From Rotaria socialis (Eukaryota > Rotifera > Eurotatoria > Philodinida > Philodinidae), in NCBI GenBank assembly GCA_905331475.1, contig CAJNYU010002180.1, positions 1 to 64,000 on the forward strand: a stretch of DNA of 64,000 bases. The letters run 5' to 3'. The notes below the pieces were generated by a model, which worked only from the letters and a program-made list of their open reading frames with translations, was not told the DNA's origin and did no database searches. Positions 46,465-56,958 of this stretch are shown one piece after another. How positions within the stretch are numbered: position 1 is the stretch's first letter; every line of letters starts with the position of its first letter. The position numbers were made by a program, and so were the translations under genes.

Positions 46465-47733
46465 GTCGTTTGAGTTTGTCTTTATCCTCGTTAGAAACAA
46501 AAGACAACGAAAAATACCGCATCTATTACCTTATTTATCTATATCACTGATGCTTCATGCAGACCATGCTTGTCGTCAAAATAAATATAGACCACCTGAT
46601 CATTCATGTAACTTTATGATGGGCGGTAAGACGTAATAAGCGTTATACCTTCATTTTCGTCCTAACTCGTGGCAGAACAGAAAAAGTTGTGATATAGACG
46701 AATATAGACGTAATATAATCTACAGAAAGGAAGAAAGTTATTATAATCAGCAACGTAATAAGTGAGTTGTAGATGTGAATCTTCTCATCATCAGCATCCA
46801 CACCCTCGCTTCAGCAGTATTGGGTTTATGCAGACAATAAAGAAAAATGCACCAGGAACAGAACGAAAGATTTTTTTATTTCGCCCAGTTTATTGTTACA
46901 CTAGGAAGTGCTTACAAAAAAGAACAACCATTATAGCGAAGGCGTATACGGTTACTTGATTAATAGTTTAAGCGATTTTAAGCATCCATTTAGAGAAGAA
47001 TATTGTGAATATAAAAAGTCATGTTTAGTATGAAAAATACGATAAGAAAACAAATGAAAAAGATTGCAAAATGCACATGGTTTAAAAGAAAAACACTGAG
47101 GGAAGAAGAATTGACAGAAAGAACAGCACGAAAATGACGGTATAAAAACAAAGGAACGAAATAATAAAACTGATGAGAATAAAGATTTATAAGAACTTAA
47201 GGCATTGGAGTAACAGATATTGATGCTTTTCATGTATCTGTCGAACACGTTTCATTCGAAAGAAATGATCTAGGTGATAATTTTCATTCTTATGAAAGAT
47301 ATCCCAGTAAAAAAATATCATTATAAAAGAGGGAGCGACCTGAGGGTGTGAGTGGAGCTGTCTACCGTGTGGATAAGACTGACGGATTGAGCAACATGCG
47401 CACCCTCAGGTAAGATTTTTATGATTGATAATAATAAAAATAATCTTTCACGGCACCAAATATTAGCGGGTAGAGAGAGAGAGCTTTATGTTCGATTTCT
47501 TTTTATTTATTTCAAATCGAAAACACACATCATACCACACTTTAGGTTCACTACGCACATACGCTTACACACACTACTGAGAAGAGAACAATCGATATAT
47601 ACATATTTATATCTATCTATATATATATATATAGCGAGGGTCTGGAAAAAAATAGAAATATAAGAGCAAAATAAAGAATGATCTGAGATAGTTCAGATCA
47701 AAGAAAAAAAACATAGCAAGGGTTAGCCGCTAA
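46465..47733. other. intergenic region
   Basis: No gene is supported. It contains AT/TA microsatellites (47615-47633), an AGAGAGAG run at 47473-47484 and the hairpin at 47339-47410. Confidence 0.45.
47339..47410. repeat. telomere-like hairpin, loop family 1, copy 1
   Basis: CCTGAGGGTG at 47339-47348 and CACCCTCAGG at 47401-47410 are perfect 10-base inverted arms. The loop GAGCTGTCTACCGTGTG...GATAAGACT...GACGGA..GAGCAAC recurs in reverse orientation at 51947-52037. Confidence 0.75.
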
Positions 47734-47999
47734 TAGTCATCATCATCACTTTGTTGTTCATTTTCATCAGAGCTTGATTTTGTATTTTCGACCACTGCTC
47801 GCGTAATCACTTGGACTTGAGGACGATTTTCGAATGATTGAAAGTTATTGTGACACCTAATCACTTCTCGGATTTGTCGACGATTTGCGAATGATTGAAA
47901 GCTATTGTGATGCGCACTATCTAAAAAAATCGGTCTTCTACAGAACCTTACACATTCTGCATTTCTCCACCAAACCGTTTTAAGTTCAGTGGAACGCAA
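47734..47999 (-). CDS. hypothetical protein tail with tandem duplication and acidic end
   Basis: A minus-strand frame ends VENTKSSSDENEQQSDDDDY and stop at about 47734. Just upstream two nearly identical 57-base units encode HHNSFQSFANRRQIREVIR and CHNNFQSFENRPQVQVITR. An acidic, serine-rich tail of this kind is common at real C-termini, but I cannot find upstream exons with a known domain. A second minus frame (47948-48181) overlaps. It may be the last exon of a lost or unrecognised gene. Confidence 0.25.
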
Positions 48000-50422
48000 A
48001 TCGTTCCGTAGTATTCTTTCAGAACTATTTTAAATTCAACAGATTTCATAAGATTTCGAAATTTTGCGACGCAACTCTTTGTAGATTCCGAAAAGTGATT
48101 TATGGTTTCGTATAGCGTGTACCAATCTTCTGATAGTTTCGTAAAATAGTAGAGGATTTCGTCATATCCTGACGGAACCACTGATGATTCGCTAAACTGT
48201 AGAAAGGTTTGGAATATTTTCTACGAAACAGTTCATAGTTTCGTTGACAATTCAACTCAGAAAGAAAAAAGATGTCATATGGAACCATTTGTGGTTTTAG
48301 CGAAGATACCGAACCTATTAAGGGTTCTATGTTGCACCATCTTTTTGTGAAACACGATCTCAAAGGAGTGTTGAAGTATATAGGGTAGAAATTTGGAGCC
48401 ATCTTCGCCCCCCCCACCNCCCCCACAGACCGGGACAGAGAAATTAATTAATTAATTTCTCTGTCCCGGTCTGTGATGGTTTGTAAATTCTGTCACGGTC
48501 TGTGATGGCCTCTACCGACTCCATAGATCAAAATACAGATCGTGACCGAAAGGCTGCATATATGATTACAGACAGTGGCAGAAAAGCTACAAAGACTTAC
48601 AGACCGTGGTAGACGGGTTCCATGCCACAGGGATTGCGCTAACAGCTTTTTTAATGCTGAACCATTTTTTCAAAGATGGTTCTGGCTTGAACCAAGGTGG
48701 GATATTTTCTGGACATGATTTAATTAATGTAAATATGAAATGGCATTACTTATTCAATATAATCATGATACAATATGCGAGAAGCATCACTTAACATTAT
48801 AATTCGCCGGCTAATCATACATTTAAGTGGGAATGTAATAATATCAATACGGTATTCGTGTATTGGTTAATGGTATTCCCACTCCAGAAAAGATTACAGA
48901 AAACGAAAATCCCTTGGCCAGATACGAATAAAAATTCAGACGTTAGAAAAATGACTCCCTTTAAGTAATTCAATATGGGAAGTTCGAATTTGAGCTTCAT
49001 GTTTCGAAAAATCCTGTTGGTCAGTCGAAAACCAATAAAAATCAAGTTCTTCGAAAAATGGAGCTCGAATTACCTAAAGCCGGCGTTATTTCAAAAATCT
49101 CAATTGATGTTAGCACATCATTGCCAAATAAAATAAATTACTTTTATACACAGGTCATTTAGTTCGATACCGACTTCTATAGGATCTTATTGGATGCTAG
49201 CAACCGAAAGTCTTTTAGCGGATTGCTGGGTCGAGACATACGAATCCGTCATAATTTTTTCTACCCTAGCATCCATTCAGCGGAAACTAGGCCCATCAAA
49301 AATTCAACGGGTGTAAAGTTAGACTTTATATTTCAGCTCCGTTCTCAATTCTGATGAAAGTTTGAAATAGGTTATCGAGGTCGAGGAATCGAATCCGTCG
49401 TCATTTTTTGTTTGATTCGAGTTCCCATCAATTCAATAATAAGTGCCAAGTTATAAAATGCGGTTGTTTTTTTATCTTCTTGTACACATCACAATTATCA
49501 ATAGAAAGGTAATGTCAACCTGATAAAATGAATTAATGATTTTGTATATTTAGGTATATGTGAATAATTGATTTAGTGGTAAGTTCAAGCTTACAATATA
49601 AGCCACTCTTCCGTTTTTTTTTGTTTAGGATCGTCTCAACAACAAGTAACTGCGATGCCCTTTTTGTGCGAATAAAGGAGAAAATGCTGGCTCTTATTCA
49701 ACTTACAACTTTGGGTGAATATAACACATTGAATTAGCAGTTTAGGATAAAAATAGTGGCCAAGGCTAGAATAACGGTTAAGGATAGAAATAAGCGATTA
49801 AATATAAAATCAACGGTTGTATATAGATTTAGGCGCAAGTACTAGACTAATTGAGTGTGGTGAACTACATTATAGTACTATAGAACCATTTTTGGAAGAA
49901 TTAGGAAAATGTTCCAGCTAGAACCAGGTTTTGCTTGAACCTTAAATGGTTCTGAAAATGGTACCAAAGCCTAGAACCTTAAAAGGTTCAGCATGGCACT
50001 TTTTTCCTTTCTGAGTACATCGCCGGAAAATATACGAAAACCGACATCGTAACTGTAAATTAGTAAGACTGGTTGTTTTACCTCCCAGAATTTGAGTGCT
50101 CAACTTCAATCATGCTGGTTGACCGTCAGCCGTTTTTCATGATTGGTCTTAAATGGTTCCTTTTAGAACAGTCAGAACACCGGGTAGTCGTTCATCAGCA
50201 CCCCTTTAGTGTGCCACTCGCGAGTAGCCGATACCACACTTCGGTGCATTTCATCGAAAAAAACAAAGGCCTTCAAAACAAAACTTTCGGTTTCGGTACA
50301 TGCCTATACAACACGCGTGCTAGAGCGATCTGCTCTTATTTTTATAGATTTTGGGCAAAAAACGCTGGAGTGAACGTTTTTATTATACCAACTGTTTCTA
50401 CTGTGAATCAGTAGATTTCAGG
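48000..50422. other. intergenic region with repeats, no gene recognised
   Basis: It includes repeat copy 2 (48376-48655). At 49875-50005 there is a stretch rich in GAACC/GGTTC (TAGAACC, CTTGAACC, AACCTTAAAAGGTTCAGC) that resembles motifs beside copy 2 (GCTGAACC, CTTGAACC). A motif TTTCGGTACATGCCTA at 50296-50311 looks like the right end of the hAT MITE at 34919, but I find no left end. No coding domain was found. Confidence 0.45.
48376..48655. repeat. dispersed repeat with palindromic core, copy 2
   Basis: Same order as copy 1: GGGTAGAAATTTGGAGCC, core, GATGGCCTCTA, GACTCCA, GACCGTGGTAGACGGGTTCC, ACAGGGATTGCGCTAACAGC. The core here (48424-48475) is a perfect 52-base palindrome centred on AATTAATTAATTAATT. 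An N (48418) lies in the C tract before it. Confidence 0.7.
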
Positions 50423-51343
50423 TTACATATTGGAAGGCTGTCTCTGGAGCGAATTTTGTTTTACTTCGGTAAAAGAAATCTTACCTGAATCAGCGGCATT
50501 AATATAGATATTTCGTCGTCTCAATGAACTATTCTGGTACGGTATCTGCTGACCGCTTGATTCCTGCTCTACCCCGTCGCTCACATCTCTGAGTAACATT
50601 TGAATATCTTCGTTAGGCGTGGTGATGTGTTGAAGCAAATGTTTGGTGAAGAGTCCATTTTTTCCCGAGCCATCTGAAGCCGTTTGTCCAGGTGCACAAG
50701 CAAAAGCAACCAGTGAGCCAGACGAAGCATACATGGCCTATAAAATTACTTCACTATATTCTAGTTGTGAACGTATATTTCGCTTACTCACCGTTAGTCC
50801 TCTATTTTGTTCACCACGACTAAGCTGTGGATGTCTAAGGTGATAATTTCTACAGCAATCCAATAAAAATATTGCCACGTACGGATTTCTCTTCGTTATT
50901 TGTTCTAATACATGTTGAGCGTTAATTGCACGACGCTTAATGTTTGGTCCCGACAGATTTGTATTATCGGAAGGAATGAGAAAGTTTTGATCCTATGGAA
51001 ACGTACCCAAACAGCTGGATGTATGTTTTATTTTAGATCTAAGTTGACTTACTTCCCATTGGCAACCGTGTCCGGCAAAATAAAACAAAGCCATATCTGT
51101 TCCTTGTATCGACTGTACGAAACTAGATATGTTAGCGTCCATTTCATCTGACTTCAAATTGATCCCTTTCATTACCATAAAGCCAATCTTTTCCAGCGCA
51201 TTAGCCATGTCGTTGGCGTCATTCCGGGGATTGCTTAGGTTGGATCCATCCTCGTATTGGCTTACTCCGATGACCAAAGCTCGCTTTCGTTGATTAACAA
51301 GTTGATAGTCACTAGCAGCAGGCGTAGAATACGATGAGCACAT
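50423..51343 (-). CDS. caspase-like cysteine protease (peptidase C14 p20 domain)
   Basis: The ATG is at 51343 (MCSSYSTPAASD); an open frame upstream suggests a possible further 5' exon. Exon 1 (51343-51053) has RALVIGVSQYED, NDANDMANALEKIGF and the catalytic histidine in FYFAGHGCQWE. A GTAAGT donor and a CATAG acceptor join exon 2 (50992-50791) with DQNFLIPSDN and the catalytic cysteine in FLLDCCRNY. Exon 3 begins AMYASSGSLVAFACAPGQTA and carries the substrate-pocket strand and LFTKHLLQHI. At about 50487 a GTAAGA donor lies after NIYINAADS; reading through, the frame stops at 50423, so further exons may exist. The domain is closest to prokaryote-style/metacaspase-like caspase homologues. It would cleave proteins in the cytosol; an accessory domain, if any, is not visible. 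Confidence 0.75.
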
Positions 51344-51946
51344 TTTGTTAAGAACTTGTTCTTCTCTGTTATTAAAAATCAATAAAATATATCTAAAAAA
51401 CACTGTTTGAATTTCACCAAAAAGTAGGAAATTTTGTTATTGCGATCCAAGATCAATCCCGCCCGGCCGTAAACAATCATAGTATATGATGACTGTAAGC
51501 GAAGTTCGTAAATAGCCGTTATCGACAGCCATGTGCTACTCTGTAATATGGTAGCAAATCTATGAGTATAATCTATGGCAACGCTAGGAAAGTAATCAAC
51601 GAAACTGAGTCTTTCCCTCTAAAATTTGCTCCTACACTTGGATTAACTCTGTTTCCACATATGTTATATGCAGAATTTGATTCTGCATATAACAGTGACG
51701 CTTGTAGCGGGGTCACAGAGCAACCTATCCGGCTCTTACGCTGGTGCAAACTAAAACTGCAGATTACCAACAAGCCCTGCTGGCCCCTGCGCGTGTACTT
51801 GCGCTCAGTCTCCCGTCGCATTCATGATGTCAAGATTTATATTTAGAGCTCAATGATGTAAGGGGGAAAAGCTGCTCCTGGATCCTTGGATTTTGACGGC
51901 TTCTCATGGATCCTGGTGGATTCTATGGATTTTGGTGGAATCTATC

Positions 51947-52037
51947 TTGAGGCGTGGATGTGGGTGTTGCTCACTCCGTCATAGTCTTATCCACACTTAC
52001 ACAATACCCACACGGTAGACAGCTCCACACACATCCT
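51947..52037. repeat. telomere-like hairpin, loop family 1, copy 2 (inverted)
   Basis: Arms TTGAGGCGTGGATGTGGGTG and (reverse) AGCAGGATGTGTGTGG face each other. The interior read on the minus strand is GGAGCTGTCTACCGTGTGGG...GATAAGACTATGACGGAGTGAGCAAC, the same as at 47339-47410. It is joined directly to the repeat at 52035. Confidence 0.75.
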
Positions 52038-52098
52038 GCTAAATAGAGATTTTGTATTCTTTTTTTTCAGTTTCTCATCCCTATTTGAATAGAAAACG
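52035..52098 (-). repeat. 60-base dispersed repeat, copy 1
   Basis: The reverse complement TTCTATTCAAATAGGGATGA...AATACAAAATCTCTATTTAGCAG matches 54735-54797 with only a few differences. Confidence 0.7.
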
Positions 52099-52680
52099 CA
52101 AATTATTTCAAAATCAAATGCAAAGTGTAATAGAACGTGAAATTCTCTATCATTGTACACACTAGAAATTGAATAGTATCAAATTAAAAATATCAACTGA
52201 CTCTAGTCGGACCTCCTTGCTCATGCGCATCAGTTTCTTGAAGTTGTGAAGGAAGAAAATCATGTTCTATGGACAGATCTTAAAGTCGCCACGGACTAAA
52301 AACAAGAAAACAAAAGTTCACTTAGGGAAGGCTAATGGTTTGGTAGAGGGGTGCCAAAGGCATATAGAGTTTTCAGAAAAACGTGATCAATATGATAGAA
52401 TATGTCAATATGCTCAATATTTTTAACCATGCAATCATTCTCTGAAGTAAAACATATCGGTTTCCTCTCAAAACATATCGAGTTCTTCACAAAATATGAA
52501 AACATAAGCGATGGCTAGAGTATGACAGCCTGAAATAGATACATGAGAAGCATGGTAAAAAAAACTCCTATATAACCAGCGCGCGCAGTATTGAGAAACA
52601 TTTGTCTTGAAATCACTATTGTTTATATAAAAAAAGCTTAATGTTACTTTTTGTGTTTTAAGGCCAGTAAAAAATAGCAC

Positions 52681-53457
52681 GATATTCGAGTATCTCCAGC
52701 CCCAATTCGCTCTTTGACCTATGTTGATTCTATATTAGGTTTGATTCAATAGAGAATTTCTACCTATAGCAAATGGGAATAAATGCAAGAAATACTCGCT
52801 GTTCCCCATTCGACTCATAATGCATTGAAACTATTATCAGCCCGAATTCGCTTTGAGATCTGTGCTCGATCTGAACCTTCTTTTATTCAATGTAGACTTT
52901 TATTTTCAACCACACGGTATCATTTTAGATGGGACCATCAGACAAAAATTATGAGCTGGGTGGGCAGCTGGGTGTGGATATATATGGGTGTGAATTTGAT
53001 GAGATATGCGGTTACAATAGATTATCTGCAATACTTTCCGACTTATTTCAAAATTTGGTGACATTGCTTTGTCATTCCCAACATGAAACATTCTCACCCA
53101 CGCTTACACCCAGATGTATATCCACATCCAGGTATCCACCCTACTCATTATTATTTAGCCGATGACCTCATATAAAATGATACTGTATAGTAGAAATAAA
53201 ATTCTAAATCGAATAAAGAGAGTTTCAGATCCAACACAGGCCTCAAAGCGAATTCGGACAGAAAATATATTTTATGTATTATGAGTTCAATGGGGAAAAG
53301 TGAGTATTTCTCGAATAAACCCTATTTTCTATCTGATGACCTCCCCTTCCTCGAATTTATTGCGACTCGCTAGTCGAAGAAATTATCTATCGAAAACAAC
53401 TTTGTAGACCCAACACATATCAGAGAGCAAATCGAGACTGGAATTACTCGAATATTG
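52681..53457. repeat. 777-base near-complete palindrome with telomere-like apex
   Basis: The whole segment folds on itself around about 53070. Matching landmarks from outside in: ATATTCGAGTA / TACTCGAATAT; AGAAATACTC..TTCCCCATT.GACTCATAAT; CCGAATTCGCTTTGAG; GTATCATTTTA.ATG; then the G-rich GCTGGGTGTGGATATA (left, about 52969) against TATATCCACATCC (right). Arms are about 320-360 bases and roughly 80-90% alike by eye, with a loop of about 95 bases (53000-53094). The nested CCGAATTCGCTTTGAG and CAATTCGCTCTTTGA stretches also make each arm internally repetitive. No gene lies in it. Confidence 0.75.
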
Positions 53458-54734
53458 TACTCACTTATCGAACGTTGTTTGAACTTGCCAATTGATGTGG
53501 ATGTCTGATAATATATATTTTAGTTTTGATCGATGTTGAAGAAACTGTTGATTTAAGATTAATAGGTTATTTGAGCTCAAATATTTGAATAAGTCAACTA
53601 TTTTACCTAAGATAATTTAACATGTGGGTTTTGTAATTCTAACTTTGTATCATTCACTTCATAGGGAAACATCTCGATTAACATTTGTTTTTCTTTTCAC
53701 GATGAAGTCTGTTTTATTCTAGAGATTCTGTTGGTAACTGTTTCTTTGAATCTACATAATTATGCTTGTTGACGAGCACCTGATGTATGCTTTCCGTGAA
53801 TATTGCCTATATGATGAAATAGGTTCTTGTAGTTCTTATATGTCTCAAATTACGTAAAAATCTTATCATCAGCCGAACCCTTTGCGTTATCTTTCTTCTG
53901 GCTTTGCCTATTTGTTTCCGGACGTTATATATTTAGTTGATTTAAAGAATAGTATCGTGCCTTATTTCGTACAAATTCGTGTTATTCACAGATAAAACGA
54001 AGGATCATATGACATTTCTGAATGCAATTTAATTCTTCATCGATTAACATGTTTTATTGATATTGAAAAAGCCTTTCTCAAAATATATAAGATTTCCGAG
54101 TCTTCATTTTCCTTCGAAAGACATAGTAAAATTCAAGTTTTATTATCGTTTATTTTCACTATCTATGAATTTTTCAGGGTGCTTCCGTACATATACATTG
54201 GGTATATGATGGAGAGATAGTGATCATTGCTCACATATAGATCACAATGAGTCTTTCTACATAGTTAAGAAGAGAAAAAGAAAACTATCATCATATAATC
54301 GTGTTGCACAATTTTATCTCATCCAGCAACATAAATAAGTTTCATACAGTGATCGTTTTTGCACAATGCATCGCATGGAAATGTATTCAGTAATAGGATT
54401 TCAAAAATCAACAGGTTAAGAATTGAACCCTTTTCTGCAGCCGATTTCAATGAAATCGAAATTGACAAGAGTCGTGGCAGTAGCCATCCAAATAAATTGC
54501 TCATATGATTAGATCAAGTTGAACAGGATAAACAGTTCTCGAAACAGCAGCATTTTCTCCGTTTAAAAAAACTAATCATTGATAAAAATGTTTACTTATT
54601 TCTTGCGGCTTTTGATATTTTTACAAATTTCAACTTCTACCTTTCTCATATATCACAGTTCCGTTTCTACTGTGTACGATGATAGAGAATTTCACGCTCT
54701 ATTACGCTTTGGATTTGATTTTGAAATAATTTGT

Positions 54735-54797
54735 GTTTTCTATTCAAATAGGGATGAAAATTTAAAAAAAAGAATACAAAATCTCTATTTAGCAGAA
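54735..54797 (+). repeat. 60-base dispersed repeat, copy 2
   Basis: Forward-strand counterpart of 52035-52098. It lies inside an otherwise tempting forward frame (54588-54881), which is therefore probably not a gene. Confidence 0.7.
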
Positions 54798-55495
54798 TTC
54801 GAGAAGAAAAGCATCTTTATTGTGCAAGAAGTTTTCTTAACAAAAAGATGTAACACAAGATGTTCGTATATGGAATTGTAGAGAATTTTGAGTACTATTA
54901 AACTATGAAGTTAGTTTCCCGAAAAAGCTAGTTGTTAGTGATGAAATAATAAGAATATCGGATAGGTCAATTTTTTACAGATGGAAATTTTTGATGAAAA
55001 TGTTAAGACTTTTCTAAGCCAAAATTTTATCTGCCAAACTTTTGAGAACATCATTCGATACATTTTGATGTGCTCTTTCAAATGAGACTATTTTCAGTGC
55101 ACACGATCTCACTGATCTGACTAAGTTGCCCAAAATACGTGGGCATGCTTTTGGTAAAATGAAATATGGTGCGAATCAAAAATTATTCCTGGATATAGTA
55201 CTTTTAAAAGTCACAAAAGATAGCCCGTAGTTGATAGTATCTTAGGTGAAAAATCTCAGTGATATCTCTTATAACTTGGGAGAAAATGAAAATGTACTGA
55301 AAAATACTACAATAAAAAAAATGTCTGATTTTGATCGAGTACCCATACTTTCAAGTCATATATCTCGAGAACGACTCATCCAGTTAAGCTAAAATTCTAG
55401 GCTTATGTCTAGCTCTAATGTAGGTATCTACTGCAAAAATAGCAGTCAAATCGGTGAGATCTATTGAGCAAGTTTTCGTAGAAAACGGTCGTGGC

Positions 55496-55960
55496 TTACA
55501 TGCAGTGTCTCTTAGATAACTGTGTTGGAAGGATGGTATTGTCATTGTGAGGTTTCCGATAAGAATCGAAGGTGATTCTCTTATAGGTTTTGTTGTATGT
55601 ACGATTTCTAATAATTTCTTTGTATTTTTCACGACTCTCGTGTGTCTTCACATAAATCCCTTGTTTAGGGATTGCCATCGGTTTCTAGTTTTTACCTTAG
55701 AGGTTTGGGTGTTAGATCGATGAGATGCAATCCCTACCGGAGGAATTGAGTGATTATTTAGGTATTTTGTGTAATATGTTGCGGAGAAGGTACTGTATGG
55801 TGTGCTGTTTGTTAGGGAGATGTTTCGGGGTTGAGAGGGATTGATTTAGTGTCTGTGGGACAATCCCCAATTTCTCGAGTGCCTTTCTGTTTATTGCTGG
55901 TGTTCGGAGGAATCGGAAGAATTTCCATTCCTCAGTCCTTGGATACCTCTCAACATTTTG
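55496..55960 (-). other. decayed coding-like stretch, unrecognised
   Basis: Read on the minus strand it contains peptide-like runs such as WKFFRFLRTPAINRKALEKL and YVKTHESREKYKEIIRNR with protein-like composition. The stretch is not continuous and I cannot name the family. It may be part of an old repeat. Confidence 0.25.
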
Positions 55961-56215
55961 GAAAAAAAATGTAAACAGAGCGAGTTAAATTCAGTTAGAA
56001 CTATGACGATGAAGAGAAAGAAAAAGCATTACAGTATACAAAAATACTATGCACTCAACGTAGATAGCGACGAAATCATAATTGTGTATTTTTCACGAAT
56101 CTGCAACGTAAAGAACCATCTATAAGGCTACCAAAACACGTACAAACGCTTGTATGGTTATCGATTTTAAATCGAAAAGAAAGAAGAAAAAAATATGTAC
56201 AAAGAGCTCTTGAAT

Positions 56216-56278
56216 GAGGGTGTGGGTGTGAATATCGATGAATGCATGATATACCATCTACACCTACTCACACCCTTC
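56216..56278. repeat. telomere-like hairpin
   Basis: GAGGGTGTGGGTGTG at 56216-56230 faces CACCTACTCACACCCTTC at 56261-56278, with about 30 bases between. Confidence 0.6.
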
Positions 56279-56365
56279 AAACTTGCATGAGAGTCTTGTC
56301 AGATGACTTAATATTTGTTAAGTCGATTGAAGACAAATCTTCAAAGGAAACTGTGAATTAAATCA

Positions 56366-56432
56366 AGAGTGTGGGTGTGGATTTTTCTTCTTTTCATTCA
56401 TAACCACATACCCCCAGTCACACCAACACTCT
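56366..56432. repeat. telomere-like hairpin
   Basis: AAGAGTGTGGGTGTGG at 56366-56380 faces CCAGTCACACCAACACTCT, about 15 of 17 bases complementary. Confidence 0.65.
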
Positions 56433-56958
56433 ATCTTTCTAGAATATTGAGATCGAAATTTAGGGGGTGGCAGATTTACTATTTTATCCAGCAGGTTCAT
56501 TTTTGCAAGAATTTCGCAGAAATAGATTTTATACTCTCAGCCCATAACCTGGCTGCAAAACAATACTATGGCTGAATTGTTTAATTTGTTACATGTTGTC
56601 CAATTTGTGCATCTCAATTACAGAAAAAAACAGCAGGGGTTCCAATTGCGGGGGCACAGTAGCCACGCGACCCTAATCATGGACTACGTTACGTTATCCA
56701 TCTTGTCATCACTGGAGAACAATTAGATGAATATAATTAGATTGTTTTATGTATCTTTCTTCCCTACGAAATGTTGAACAGGTGTAAAAAAAAAGATTGA
56801 AAAAAAGGAAAATACAATATTCAAGCTAAGTCAATCTAACTTCTAAAAAGTGTTCGATAAAGTGCAATGAAGCAAAGAAAAAGACTAGATAGAAAGTGAT
56901 TAGCTACAAATAAAAACATTATAGAGTTAACATGTATAATCCATATGAATTTGGTTGT

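Larger units (their letters stand above)
51344..52680. other. intergenic region with hairpins, no gene
   Basis: It contains the near-perfect hairpin TTATATGCAGAAT-TTG-ATTCTGCATATAA (51664-51692), the telomere-like hairpin at 51947-52037 and a 60-base repeat at 52035-52098. Reading frames here (51562-51846 and its opposite strand) have no domain. Confidence 0.5.
53458..56958. other. gene-poor region upstream of the myosin 3' end
   Basis: No intact gene was seen over 3.5 kb. It holds repeat copy 2 (54735-54797), a decayed coding-like stretch (55496-55960) and two telomere-like hairpins (56216-56278, 56366-56432). Confidence 0.5.

Noticed and set aside
50073-50414. 113-residue forward frame beginning MFYLPEFECS
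   Set aside because: No domain; it includes an hAT-end-like motif at 50296-50311, and the start may not be an ATG.
51562-51846. 94-residue forward frame and opposite-strand partner
   Set aside because: It spans an inverted repeat (51664-51692) and has no domain on either strand.
54579-54881. Candidate secreted protein beginning MFTYFLRLLIFLQ
   Set aside because: It contains a 60-base repeat shared with 52035-52098 and starts from AT-rich hydrophobic sequence, so it is probably not a gene.
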